From NCBI GenBank assembly GCA_030765065.1, contig CM060977.1:132932295-132996294 (forward strand): a stretch of DNA of 64,000 nucleotides, given 5' to 3'. Under the pieces are notes generated by a model that was not told the DNA's origin, made no database searches, and saw only the letters and a program-made list of their open reading frames with translations. This DNA is from Deroplatys truncata (Eukaryota; Arthropoda; Insecta; Mantodea; Mantidae). Positions 34,935 to 45,639 of the stretch are shown piece after piece (position 1 is the stretch's first letter; the number at the start of each line of letters is the position of its first letter). Position numbers and translations under genes: made by a program.

Positions 34935-35414
34935 GCAGTCATTAAAATTATTTATTGTTCTTTTTTTCATTTCCATCGGTTTTAGCTGTTCTTTGTGGCT
35001 TTTGGCATTGTTTTTCTAGGTAATAGCCAGTTTTGAGTTGCATATAAATAAACTAGAAATGACCCCTTCACCAGAAGAACCAACGCTGATTAGATTTGCG
35101 GGTATCGGGAAGAGGTCAGGAAGCACATTTACTACTAATTCCTTCCAGTTTCATGTTTCCAGCTTGCCACTATAGAGAGCACTAGTGGTTCTTTCATGTC
35201 ATGGCCGCCTAGAATAACCTCTAGAGTGAAGAGTTTAATATGCACAATATGGATCTAATATGCCGTGCCCGGGAGTGAAAACGAGAAAGTTAAAAGTTGT
35301 GCAACTCTTCTTTCCCGTTCCCGGGGCCCGGGAAGGCTTCCTGTCGGTTGTGAATGCTCCCATTTGAATACATGTATTCCAACTTTCTCGTTCTCGTTGG
35401 TTGTGAACCAGCCT
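34935..35414 (+). mobile_element. TIR-A element, right-hand part only
   Basis: Starts inside the element at ATTAAAATTATTTATTGTTC and ends GGTTGTGAACCAGCCT. It includes GTTCCCGGGGCCCGGGAAGG. It ends 99 bp before the HBP1 AXH exon and so sits next to the branch point region. Confidence 0.78.
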
Positions 35415-35513
35415 TTATCATTTAGCATCCACTTTCCAGGGGGGCGGGCAGAACTTTTTTTTTTTTTTTTTTTTTATTTGAGTAGTTTACACTAACTGCT
35501 TGTTTTTTCACAG

Positions 35514-35735
35514 GGACACTTATAAGCTTTAATGGTTCCTGGAGATTAACAGAGGAACTTGCATCCTCAAGAAACACTGCTGATTTTGCTGTGCCACTGA
35601 GGGTGCTGAACATCACAGAGACTGAAAGAACAGCACAATCATACAGTATAAGAATTCACTTCAGAAACTGCTCTGCTACAGGAGATATTATTGCACAGTG
35701 CCATGCCTTACATATGTTCTACGTCAAGGAAAAAG
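35514..35735 (+). CDS. HBP1: HBP1 coding exon (middle of AXH domain)
   Basis: The acceptor TTTTTTCACAG lies behind a T-rich tract that includes a T run of about 20 at 35455-35475. The two leading bases GG complete the Gly codon from the previous exon, giving G-TLISFNGSWRLTEELASS. The roughly 73 codons contain the central strands of the AXH domain (VPLRVLNITETE, YSIRIHFRNCSATGDIIAQC). They end in HALHMFYVKEKG, which matches the FYVKNKG block of vertebrate HBP1. The donor is AAAG|GTAACA, phase 1. Compared with the vertebrate domain the N-terminal half is shorter. A TIR-A transposon ends only 99 bp upstream of the exon, and a 150-bp CCCA/CA repeat begins 250 bp downstream. Confidence 0.9.
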
Positions 35736-35984
35736 GTAACATTAGCTTTATATGTTCTGTATGGTGCATATAAATTTTAAGAAGACTAATAGTAAGCCTT
35801 AATAATTTAATGTTCTATTTGCATTCATTCATAATTAACTCCATATCAAACCAAAGTGATGTGTCTGAATTGATTTCTCAAAATCTAAATTCCAAATTCA
35901 AAAGCATGCAAATAAAATCAGCAACAATAAGCAATAGTCCTTACGTGCTGTTTCTTTATCCACTTTCTGAGCAAGAATTCCACG

Positions 35985-36133
35985 CATGCCCACCCACCCA
36001 CCCACCCACCCACCACACACACGCACAACACACACACACACCACACCCACCCACCCACCCACCCACCCCACCACACACACACATACCACACACACATACA
36101 CATACCAAACACACACACCACACACACACATGC
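35985..36133. repeat. CCCA / CA low-complexity tract
   Basis: (CCCA)n changes into ACACAC and back, about 150 bp. All long open frames over it on both strands are artefacts of the repeat. Confidence 0.92.
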
Positions 36134-36280
36134 ATGCAAAAAAAATTCCTGTTCAAGAAATGGAGATGTGTTTACAAATAAGTTCTTAAAGGAGAAAAAG
36201 CATGTACTAATACCCCATATAGTAAGCTTAAAAATGCCTTGTTCATATTAGGTTATGTACCAAGTAGGCTTAAGGTACCA

Positions 36281-36547
36281 ATTAAGTTTTATTTTGGACA
36301 CACTAACTGCTGTAGTCCTTAGCATCCCAATCTACATTGGGCATGAAAGAGGCCTCTTTATCAGGCTTGAGGTTCTTTTACGTTCAGTAAATCTACAACA
36401 CGAGACCACTGGCTTTACTTCCCTTCTGAAGGAAGCCATGTTAAGGATTTTCACACCCAAAAAAATCCATCGCTCTCTGCTGGGTTTGAACCCACAACCT
36501 TGGGAACTGGAGGCTAGCATGGTAACCACTACACCACGGAGGATGAC
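36281..36547 (-). mobile_element. SINE-1 copy, reversed
   Basis: Minus-strand head TCCTCCGTGGTGTAGTGGTT with B-box-like GGTTGTGGGTTCAAACCC near 36482-36500. The tail AAATAAAACTTAATT is at the low-coordinate end. The body lacks about 20 bp that other copies have around GAGCAAAATTACCGG. Confidence 0.82.
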
Positions 36548-36912
36548 AAGGTAGCAAGAGTTATCCCCTATAAAGGCAATAGTAAAAACAACTCTAATAA
36601 TTATCGACCTATTTCTGTCTTGACAGGGTTAGATAAACTTACGGAAAAAGCAGCAAAAACCAGATTAGAAAAATATCTACATAAGACTACCTTGGAAATG
36701 GTATGGCTTTATTCAAAATTTAAGCACCCTATCTGTAGCTGCAGATATTGTACAATACTTCCAAGAAGGTCTAGATATGGGATTAATAACTGATTTATGT
36801 AAAGTATTTGATACAGTTGATCACAAACTAGTAATTTGTAAGTTAGGGAAGGTGGGAGTAAGAGGACAAGCACTTAATTGGTTCAGAAGTGAGGCAGTAT
36901 TTTATATCACAA
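36548..36912 (+). pseudogene. LINE reverse transcriptase fragment (N-terminal motifs)
   Basis: Plus-strand reading KVARVIPYKGNSKNNSNNYR then PISVLTGLDKLTEKAAKTRL matches the RT segment NNYRPISLL..KxxEK of APE-type LINEs. It is followed in a shifted frame by traces of ITDLCKVFDTVDHKLVICKL (normally a D-x-x-KAFDxVDH motif with a catalytic Asp). The sequence then stops at an LTR-element insertion. Same family as the fragment at 37860-38331. Confidence 0.65.
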
Positions 36913-37855
36913 CACTGTGAATGCCAGAGTGATTGTAGTGTAAATTAACATTATTGTATGACAATGATTTTGTATGTTTGTTAGCTATAACCATTGTTAG
37001 GAAATAAGTTTACACGGCCTCACTGAAACTGACAATAGGAGCGGGTAACAATGAAGCGATGGGGTGAGTTGTTTATCAATTAGAAGAGACAAACAAATGA
37101 TGTCAGAGTAGCGTGCCTTTCTTTAGAAATGGAGGGAATATCTTCCCTAGAGCATATGTGTTTGTAATTTTGATTGGCTTATAAAACAGACGCCAATGTT
37201 GGCGTGATTTAGTAACCAATAGCAGCTCTATTATAATGTTTAGGCATATCGGGGTGAGGGAGTGTAAATTCTTGAGCCAACGGCAAGTATCGCGCAGTTC
37301 TACAGAATCATTCACAAGGTAAACGTCGCACAGTTCTAAGAAATCTCTCTCGCGAGTTACATGTCAGGCATTTCTAAGGAAGCATTCACGAAGTACACAT
37401 CATCCAATTCTACAGAATCTCTCGCGTTGTAAAGTTAGTTACAAAATGTGAAATACGCGAATTAATAGTGCGCGGTAAATAAGTGATTGTAGTTACATTC
37501 GAAAATATAACAGTTTCAGTCAGGCGTGTATCAAGATTAAATATGTGAAATTAATTAAGTGTGACGGCAATAAAAGTGTAAAAACAAATTCTTTTATCAG
37601 TGTTATCTTTTAGTAACAACTCCTTTGCGTTTACACGCCCTGTTCAAGAGATATTTGCTCAACTGAGTAATAATAGCTAGCCGGAGGACAAAGAACCCAA
37701 AATTCAAAATAGTAAAACAATAACAGGTGCTCAGGAAATAAGATAACACGACAGAAGTTATAGTTTGTAGACATGAATGGTACCTACAGTCCCTTACCGG
37801 AAATTGATTACGTATTTAGCAGGAATGAGTACTCAGACCAATCCTGTTTTTAATT
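36913..37855 (+). mobile_element. LTR-retrotransposon 5' fragment (LTR, leader, start of gag), tentative
   Basis: It splits a LINE and is unlike its surroundings in GC and CpG content. It has a TATA-like CTTATAAAAC near 37178, an AATAAAA polyadenylation signal near 37570, and a short frame MNGTYSPLPEIDYVFSRNE starting at 37773 that could be a gag start. An LTR of roughly 36938-37617 (TGTAAATT...AGTAACA) is my guess; no second LTR is present to prove it. Confidence 0.4.
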
Positions 37856-38331
37856 TTTGTGAATTATATTTTTGAATTAAAATTAAAAGGACAACTATAT
37901 TTATGGATGACACAGGTTTGTTTTATAAAGGAAAAAGCCCAGACTTTGTTACTCCCAAGATACAAAGCAATCTTGAAATGATACGTATTTGGTGCAGTCA
38001 AAATTATCTTACAATTAGTGTAGAAAAAATAAACTATATTATATTTCATAAGAAAGGCTACTGCTTAGTTAAGCAGCAAATTTCTATTAATTTAGACGGT
38101 AAAAAGATTGAGAGAATAGATCAAGTAAAATACTTAGGACTAAGATTCAAATGTAACTTTGAAGCATCATATAAATCATATCATAAACGAATTAGTACTT
38201 ACATTGGTGTGTTACATAGATTAAAAGCATTAAGTATCCTGTGAGTTTTAAAAAGTATTTATTATGCCCTAATATACAGTCACTTAGAGTGCTTAAATTT
38301 GATACAGAGTTCAACTTCTCAAGAACAACTA
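37856..38331 (+). pseudogene. LINE reverse transcriptase fragment (FMDDT box onward)
   Basis: Reads FMDDTGLFYKGKSPDFVTPK, then NLEMIRIWCSQNYLTISVEK and VKYLGLRFKCNFEASYKSYH, then SIGVL-like YIGVLHRLKALSIL and LKSIYYALIYSHLECLNLIQ after an in-frame stop. FMDDT stands for the catalytic YADDT box of LINE reverse transcriptases. The frame continues toward the family's QKxAIRII motif but is cut by a TIR-B insertion at 38332. About 200 bp between this and the previous fragment are lost. Confidence 0.75.
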
Positions 38332-39255
38332 AACCTTTTCCACTATAAGCTGAAAGGAGAAGTAAACAAAACTTAAATGTATCACTCCGCCGAGCACATG
38401 GCAGCACCACGTAGAGAATGACGGGAACTAAGACGCATGAGAGGAAATTGCTTCAGACAGAATGCTAATACAGTTTATTGCGCAGCTTGGGGATCATTAG
38501 CTTTTAAACACTGTATGTCTTGCTCCTATATTTTGCCTTACATCCTAAACTTCTAACACATAATACTAAAAGTAGACAAATAAAAGTGGTACCTGAGCAG
38601 TTCGGCTTCTGTGATTAAAGGTACTGGATTAAACTGTTCTTAACTTCAGGCTTTAGAAATCATTCATTTAATGACTAATATCAGTACACCACTTTTGCTT
38701 TAACCTTTTATGAGTCAACAAGTTAAATAACGATTAGCACTATAGGTTAAAATACAACAGATAACAAACCAAGTTATCCGAGCAACAATCCTGCATCACT
38801 AACAAAGAAGTTCAATTATTGCTAAACAATGGCCAACCATATTCATTGTCGATTAAAGGTGGATTGTGAAAAGTATTTAACACAATTGTCTTCTTTCCAT
38901 TTCTCGCATTTATGTTTTCCACAGTGGCAGAAGATTCTCAGCCAGAAACCAGAAACGAACTGCAGCACCTGCACATGGCCTCTTAAACCATCTGCTATAA
39001 CGGTTCATTTAGTTATAGGTGAATCTGAACAAATACATTTAGTTTCATAAATTGAACTGTTACAATAATGAGCTTTTTAAATTTCTCTGTACGAGAATAA
39101 TCACAAAATGTTACGATCTAAACCAAACTGTTTTTTGTAGAGGAAGAGATGACATGCTAAGCGGGGAGGTTGTAGTTTGCCCACCAGCCAAAGAGGTGCT
39201 GTCTTGTCACGTGGTTTGGTTTGCTTCTTCTTTCAGCTTATAGTAGAAAAGATAT
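38332..39255 (+). mobile_element. TIR-B transposon copy 2
   Basis: Ends CCTTTTCCACTATAAGCTGA and the complement TTTCAGCTTATAGTAGAAAA. It is the uninterrupted reverse-orientation counterpart of 27982-29702, and contains the pre-insertion site of TIR-A at about 38470-38490. Confidence 0.82.
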
Positions 39256-40556
39256 AAGTTTACTTAAAACATTGCAGAATAGAACTATTTGAATTCAAAT
39301 GCTGTACAGTTTTTCCCTCATCCTCACAATTTATTTTTATGGGAACAACCAAAATTAATCTACTACATCTTAGCATTTCACATTCACTCCTATGTTTTGC
39401 ATATAAAATCAGACATGGCTTTATTAAATCTAACATAAATTCACTCCTAACACAGAAGTGCACCATCACACAACTGCACAAAGTCACCATCCACATGTCC
39501 ATAGATTGATTTCCACAAAATATGATACTCAGGGATAGTTTCTGGAGTAGTGCTGCTGTGCCGTGACACCCATTGTATCAAAAGGAAACAAAGAGAAGTG
39601 TATAGAAATTGTGCATTAAACATTGTTTCCGAGTATGTGTTCTCTCATTTGAATAGGCATGTTAAGCGGCATGCACTCTGCCAGTAGTTTTCTGAGGCTT
39701 GAAGCTAATTCCAGATTGACACTGTGTACGCTCATAAGTGCTGTGTATAAGATTAGGGTGTATGTTCCTACATGGTTCTTATGGGAGAGGTGGAGCCAAG
39801 AGTCAGAGCAAAGTTCCACCCGTTAGAGTGCAGTAAAGCACAGAACCTAAACTGTATTCACTCTTAGGTTGATCTGCACCAAAACAAAACTTAGGTGACC
39901 AGTGCACCGTTATAATGTATCCCTCCACCATTTGCACCAGAAATACTGTCATACTTTCACGACCAACATGGTCCGACAACTTAAACGGTGAGTGGCATAC
40001 TCTGTTAGGGTTGAAGGTGATAAGATTGATAGTTGCAACAAAATAAATGTTTGCACATATAATAATAGTTAATTCTAAAAGAAACAAGCGAAAAAGAAAG
40101 TGTCAGGTATGCGATATCTTACATTTATTTGCTCTCTGGAAGCGGCATTTTATCAACTGTTGGCGCCTCATTTTTAAAATAGAAATTGTATATTGTTATG
40201 TGAATTGCATTCTTGTTACATTCTTGCATCGCCTTCTGTTTTTCCCACGTGTAACCACTTTCCCGTTTCAAATTTTTCTTAACAAGCACCGTTTATACTT
40301 GTACTCGAAACACCGGTGAACTCAGAAGTTAATTTCACCGCTTCTTTCACGGGAAGTGTTAGATATTTCTCAATAACTTACAATAAACTTTCAACCCTAT
40401 TGTTTTTTCACCACTAGCCAGGGTTTGCCTGCTTATGCTTTACGTAAGTTGATGAAAGCGCAAGAGCAAATCACCGTCCACCATGATACTAAACAGATAC
40501 TGCTGGTTTCTGGCTAAAAACAATATTCTGGGCATACCCGGATGTCAGGTACATAT
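39256..40556. other. Unassigned intronic sequence
   Basis: The segment 39849-39910 (AAACTGTATTCACTCTTAGG, GTGACCAGTGCACC) is an inverted, diverged copy of 41225-41290. No other repeat family or coding trace is recognised. Confidence 0.4.
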
Positions 40557-41047
40557 TGTCGTAGCCTCTAATCAAATGCTCAATGGGAGGTAGGCGACTC
40601 GCTTGAAGGTACCAGAAAATTAACAAATTGTAAAAAGGCGAGGCTACGACTAGGGACGCAGCTACAATGAAAGTGCAAAAATATTATTAAATACTGACAA
40701 AAGGACACTTACATGGTTCAAAATAGGAAGAAGGAGCTTTACACTATCGTAAATAAAACAAGAAAGGTCTGGATGGCAAGGGGTTTATTAGATAAAACAT
40801 GATACTTTACCCCATCTCCTTAGTCCCATGCCTGTCGGGCGAGGCCGCCATACATTCTTGTATGGAGAGAGCGTAACACACGTCTGGTCCGGTTGGCTTC
40901 TACTCACTGACTCTCTCCCCAAGCCCAAACCCACGCCACTACAGCGTGAGGACGCTATCTAAGCAACTACCCCCACCTAAACTGCAACCGCCATCTCCAA
41001 TCCAGGTGACCAAGGAGACGTATGCGACAATGCCTGCATACGTCACA
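40557..41047 (-). mobile_element. Solo LTR with ATAT target duplication
   Basis: Minus-strand sense runs from TGTGACGTATGC at 41047 to GGCTACGACA at 40557, a TG...CA LTR of 491 bp. It is flanked by ATAT at 40553-40556 and 41048-41051. The polyadenylation signal AATAAA occurs in TTATCTAATAAACC (minus strand). GTCGTAGCCTC and GAGGCTACGAC at 40558 and 40640 form an internal inverted repeat at the sense 3' end. A second copy in opposite orientation lies at 42133. Confidence 0.78.
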
Positions 41048-41639
41048 ATATATGAATTGCATGTTGGGACTTGCACCTCTGTTTAACGGTACAAATTAGC
41101 ATTAATTAGACTTTAAGGAATATGTATAGAATATTATACCATATAAGGATAAATTCACTCTAAAATTTAGATTATTGGCATGGAACTACTTTCCTGCACA
41201 CATTGCTACAAAGTTGTTCCATGGCGCACTGGTCATGTGGGTTTTTTTTGGCATGGATCAATCTAAGAGTGAATGCAGTTTAGTGACAGTTGTAGAATAC
41301 ATATCTGTGCTCAACCTTCCTTTAATGCAGTGTTACCATCATGCTGCAAGTTAATGCTAATGCATTTGGAAATGCAAATTAATGCTTAATTAAATTGAAT
41401 GCAGAAATAATACACCAAAATATCCTTATAAATAAAAATTTATGTTTGTGAATATAATTATGGCGTTAGGTTTTGAAACTAAGGGGCATTATTTGTATAT
41501 TTCACAGCAGCCGGGTTATTTGTAATGATTGAACACATGGTATCCTATCCATCACAGAACACAAAACTAACCATATTAATATTCACCATGTGTTAACCTG
41601 TTTTCAAAACAATAGTCAAGTATTGTAATGAAAAGAAGC
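41048..41639. other. Unassigned intronic sequence
   Basis: Contains the 41225-41290 partner of the short inverted repeat at 39849. Nothing else recognised. Confidence 0.4.
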
Positions 41640-41776
41640 TAGAAACAGTGATGTGTATTGAATTTATTTAAAGGTGAGTCGGAATTGTAACACTAACATG
41701 TTTCCCGAAACATGTTAAAGTGAGTAAACTTAAGTGATGTTAGTGTTACAATTCCGACTCACCTTTAAATAAATAG
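41640..41776. repeat. Foldback of a Penelope terminus, 38-bp perfect arms
   Basis: The arm ATTTATTTAAAGGTGAGTCG... (41662-41699) is the exact complement of 41737-41774. The loop contains AACATGTTTC-CC-GAAACATGTT (41695-41716), itself a perfect 10-bp palindrome overlapping the left arm. Both halves match the Penelope 3' end at 25830-25935, one forward and one inverted. Confidence 0.88.
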
Positions 41777-42132
41777 TCAAGTATTTCTGTTTATGTTCGT
41801 GTACTAACAGTTCAGTCTAGAGATGTAGTTCACCATGAAGCCAGGTGTTTTCTTTAAATGATATTCAGTTATGTGTGAAAATAATGTTAGATGAACAAAG
41901 TAAGTAAATTATTAAAAGCTCATTTTAGCAGCATCTCAGTGAATCTCAGTGAAATAATTCAGGTAAAAAGCCACTTCCGAATCTGAATCTGCAGCAGCAA
42001 ACAAAAATCGATGTCATAAGTTCAATCCAGAAATTAACCAAAAGAAAAATGGATTTGTGACTGTGAGGAAAACAGTTCTCTTTTATGTTTTCCTTGTGTG
42101 TTATTTGAGCGAGATGTCCATTGGTATAATAT

Positions 42133-42626
42133 TGTGACGTATGCGCATACGTCTCTTTGGTCACCTAGATTCGAGATGGCGGTTGTAGTTTAGGTGGGGA
42201 TTGGCAGTTTAGGTGGGGGTAGGTTAGTTGGCGTCCCCACGCTTTTTGAGGCGTGCTTGGGAAGAGAGTCAGTGAGTTGCAGTCAACCAGACCAGACGTG
42301 TATTTGCTCTCTCCGTGCAGGAATGCATGGCGGCCTCGCCCGACAGGCATGGAACTAAGATGGGGTATGTAGTAAGTTTTATCTAATAAATACTGTGCCA
42401 TCCAAATCTTTATTGTCTTATTTATGATAGTGTAAAGCTCCTTCTACCTATTTTGAGCCATGTAAGTGTCCTTTTGCCAGTATTTAATAATATTTCTGCA
42501 CTTTCACTTTAGCTGCGTCCCTAGTCGTAGCCTCGCCTTATTTAAATTATTACAATTTGTTAACTACCTGTTACCTCTCTAGCGAGTGCTCTGCCCCTTG
42601 AGCGTGTTTGATTGGAGGCTGCGACC
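42133..42626 (+). mobile_element. LTR, second copy, opposite orientation to 40557-41047
   Basis: From TGTGACGTATGCGCATACGT through GCCTCGCCCGACAGGCATGG and TTATCTAATAAATACTG to GGAGGCTGCGACC. Collinear with the first copy over about 490 bp. The last base is changed from CA to CC, and the flanks (ATAT left, TATA right) do not form a clean duplication. Confidence 0.7.
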
Positions 42627-43015
42627 TATAATGACTTTACTTAACGTGACAGGACTTAACGTTCAGAAGTTATGAAATGCTGCTGAACTAATAACATAAC
42701 GAGAATGACTCTTGATTGGTAGGTGGTTTTATTACTTTGTGCTACTGCTTCACGTCGATTGGTTTTAATTACTAGTGATGTCAAACTTAACGTAGCAGGA
42801 AGGAAAAGTTTGGCATTGCTGAATCCTTAAGTTACATCGCATTAAGTGGACTCTAAATACATCCGTTTAATACAATGTAATAGACTTCCACATTACGTAT
42901 GTTAAGTCACATTATGTTAAGTTGATATAACTATTTTTTTTTTTAATATGTTTAAACCTTGTTTTACTTCTTCTACTGACAAAGGAGTTGTAAATGCGCT
43001 AAGTTCATGGGTAAA
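42627..43015. other. Unassigned intronic sequence
   Basis: No feature recognised. Several AACGTA/TTAAC-type strings occur without clear periodicity. Confidence 0.35.
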
Positions 43016-43019
43016 CAGA

Positions 43020-43800
43020 ATAATAAATTTTTAAAGAGCGTGGATTTTATCAACGAAGTAAATGTTCAAAATGACGACCAACATCATCAATGCACATTTG
43101 GGTATGTTGCCGGAGAGACTTTCTTGCATGCTGTAACATGTGGGTGTAATCTGCCTGCATTCTTTACGTATGAATGCCCGTAGATGATCTGGGCTTTGCG
43201 GTTCTTGACCGTAGATCCGTTCCTTTAAATGATTCCACAGAAAGCAATCCAGTGGGGTGAGATCAGGTGATTTAGAGGGCCATGCAATTGGGCCCCCTTG
43301 GCCAATCCATTTTTGCAGATATGTTCTAAGTAAGTGATTCCTTACAACCAGTGACCAGCGTGGTGGACCTCCATATCACTCGTGCTTGAAAGTCATGTCC
43401 GTGGAGAGCGTGGTGTAGTTGTAGATGGTATGCATAATATTTATTACGGTGCAATATGCGCATTACTGAGGGCAGACTTACACTTATTTGCAGATCTTGT
43501 GCTATGGTCCTTGAACTGGTATGCGGATATACTGGTATTGCATTTCGCACAGCTGCTTCATTGCCTCCACAGGTTAGTCTTTTAACCTTTCATAAAGTGT
43601 CTGCAGTAGGTGTCCTCCTTCCTGGAAACTGTTTTTCATACAAGCACTTTACTGACAGTGCATTACACCTTGTTTCTTCATAGATTAATAGCGTGCCAAC
43701 ATACTCGTCGTTTGTATACGTTATGACAGCAGCCGTTTCTCGTAGAAAGATTTCAAATACTCGGTAGAAAATGGAGAGTGTATTCATGCCAAACATTGAT
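43020..43800 (-). pseudogene. DUF4817/DDE-type transposase relic with internal deletion
   Basis: Minus-strand order: YTNDEYVGTLLIYEETRCNA and LYEKQFPGRRTP (the N-terminal DUF4817-type helix-turn-helix region), HTSSRTIAQDLQISVSLPSV then MRILHRNKYYAYHLQLHHAL (second HTH region), HGHDFQARVIW. It then jumps to WPRGPNCMALKSPDLTPLDC and FLWNHLKERIYG, the third catalytic box (SPDLTPLDFFLW) of this Tc1/mariner-superfamily group. The segment with the first two catalytic Asp residues is missing, so the copy could not have been active after the deletion. Confidence 0.72.
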
Positions 43801-44985
43801 GCAGGCGCAAATAGCTAAAGCCTCTTTGCGTGTGTGAAGCATTTTAAACTTTGCTGAATAGACCAAGTATAATACCGAGCACAATAAAATACCTACTATG
43901 AAGCATAAATTATCCACTTGTCAGTGGAAAACGTGGGGATTATTCTTTTTTGTACACATTTGTAATGTTATAAAAAATGTTCTTTGTATCATAATATCAA
44001 ATTATAGGCCCAAAGAGATAAAACAAAAGGTAATAAAAAGTTTGAACTTAACACAAAGGACTTGAACCTGAACTGAAGTGGCACAGTGGTAAATGAACCA
44101 TGATAATATCATTCGGCCAATCCTATCTTGCGAGCTGGGGTTCGTATACGAATAAGTAATTGCAGGACTCAGACCCCACCTCAAATCTTTACATGCTTTT
44201 TGCAGCTTCATACAGTGTTTGGAGCTCGTTTTGGTAGTTTTAACTCAAATATACAAACTGCATCAGCCATTTCAATTACTGTATGAACTGAAATATGCCA
44301 TAGTTCATGACAGAAGAGAAATTATCTATATAATACTTAGCATTTTTTGACAAGGCTATACAACAAACCTTTGTTGGCTGACGGCTTAAATCCAATTGGT
44401 CGCACTGCGTAGATCTGCCATATTGTTTTCAAATATTTTTGTCAACCGATGCATGTGATAAGTTGTTCCTTCAGGGGCATTTTCAAAGGTTTGTATGAAT
44501 GTATGCTAAAGAATAAAAGTTTGTAAAATCAGCTAGAAGTGCTGCTGTAGCTCCCAGTGTCAGGGTAGGATGTTTTTGAATTGACATACATGGTGATTGC
44601 ATTTTGTCCCGTAAAACACTTATGCACTAAGTTATCTATCCCTCCTCTATAAAGTGTTATGTAAATCAGCCATTAGAAGTCATTCAAGAAAGGTGTAAGT
44701 CACATATGTCGCTTAGCACGTTGCATAAATTAAAAAATAAATAGGGGCAGCTGACTCACCTGGTACATTGGATGTATATGGTCGAAAATGAAATCATATT
44801 CAACTCTTGATTGCCTAATATGTTCAATGCTACTGCACAAAGTTAGCAAAACACATGTTTGAGGCTATTTTTTGGGGGTACCGGTCACCACTGGTGCTAC
44901 CACAAGCATTGTATATAGAGCTATACTACCTTCAATATGTTACGTAAGTATCTGAAAGAATTAATAAAATATGAGTGTTCTAAAA
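43801..44985. other. Unassigned sequence with a possible tRNA-like remnant
   Basis: Near 44080-44160, GTGGCACAGTGGTAAATGAA and GAGCTGGGGTTCGTATACG resemble A- and B-box spacing of a tRNA-derived SINE head. Nothing else recognised. Confidence 0.35.
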
Positions 44986-44989
44986 AGTT

Positions 44990-45395
44990 AAAGATATCCT
45001 TTAACTAACAATACAGGACCATATTTAAAAATTCTGGAATATAATGTTTTTGTATTACATACTTAGTAATTGTTAGTTATTGCAGCTCTCTGGGTGGTAA
45101 TTTCTTTTTACCAAAACTGGATTTCGTTAAGTAGTGTACAATGTTTATGTAGTCCTATTCTTGCTAAGCTTGTTATTAATTTATATAACTTAATCTTTTT
45201 TGTCCTTAGTGTTGTCATATTCTGTTCTGTATATAGTTCTGATGTTGATAGATTAATAATTATAAGTTTTTGCTTAGATTCAATTATTTGATGTGTAATC
45301 TGTAATAATTATAATGCTTCCACACTGTAATGTAATGTTCCCTAAAATGAGCCTTGGGCTCAGGGAATCTTTTCAAGCAAATAAATAACAAATAA
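44990..45395 (+). mobile_element. LINE 3' end fragment
   Basis: AT-rich 3' UTR-like sequence ending in ATGAGCCTTGGGCTCAGGGA (small GAGCC/GGCTC hairpin) followed by CAAGCAAATAAATAACAAAT. A 3' hairpin with GAGCCnnnGGCTC and an AAATA tail is common for arthropod CR1/Jockey-group LINEs. No coding part is preserved. Confidence 0.5.
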
Positions 45396-45639
45396 ACGTT
45401 ATTTATATTTTCTATATTTATAAAGTGGGTATTAGCCTACGTCACTTACACTTTATTATGAGGGGCTAGTTTTGGGAGCCCTCTCTTCCATTTTCAACCT
45501 CAAGGGTCCAACTGCTGTTGGTGCTTATAGTTTCTGCAGCCTTCTTGCTGGTGGTGGAATGATGGATTTCTTCACCAAAATGTCAACCAGCGATATTTTG
45601 AAATTTATAAGATAGTCCTTGTGTTTCTATATTGTGGCT

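Larger units (their letters stand above)
21632..35513 (+). other. HBP1 13.9-kb intron
   Basis: GT at 21632 and AG at 35512-35513. It contains the HINE-like tandem array, a Penelope relic, TIR-B with nested TIR-A, a mariner relic and further TIR-A copies. All are listed separately. Confidence 0.85.

Noticed and set aside
35810-36181. Several long open frames on both strands rich in His/Thr/Pro or Cys/Val
   Set aside because: They are translations of the CCCA/CA low-complexity tract.
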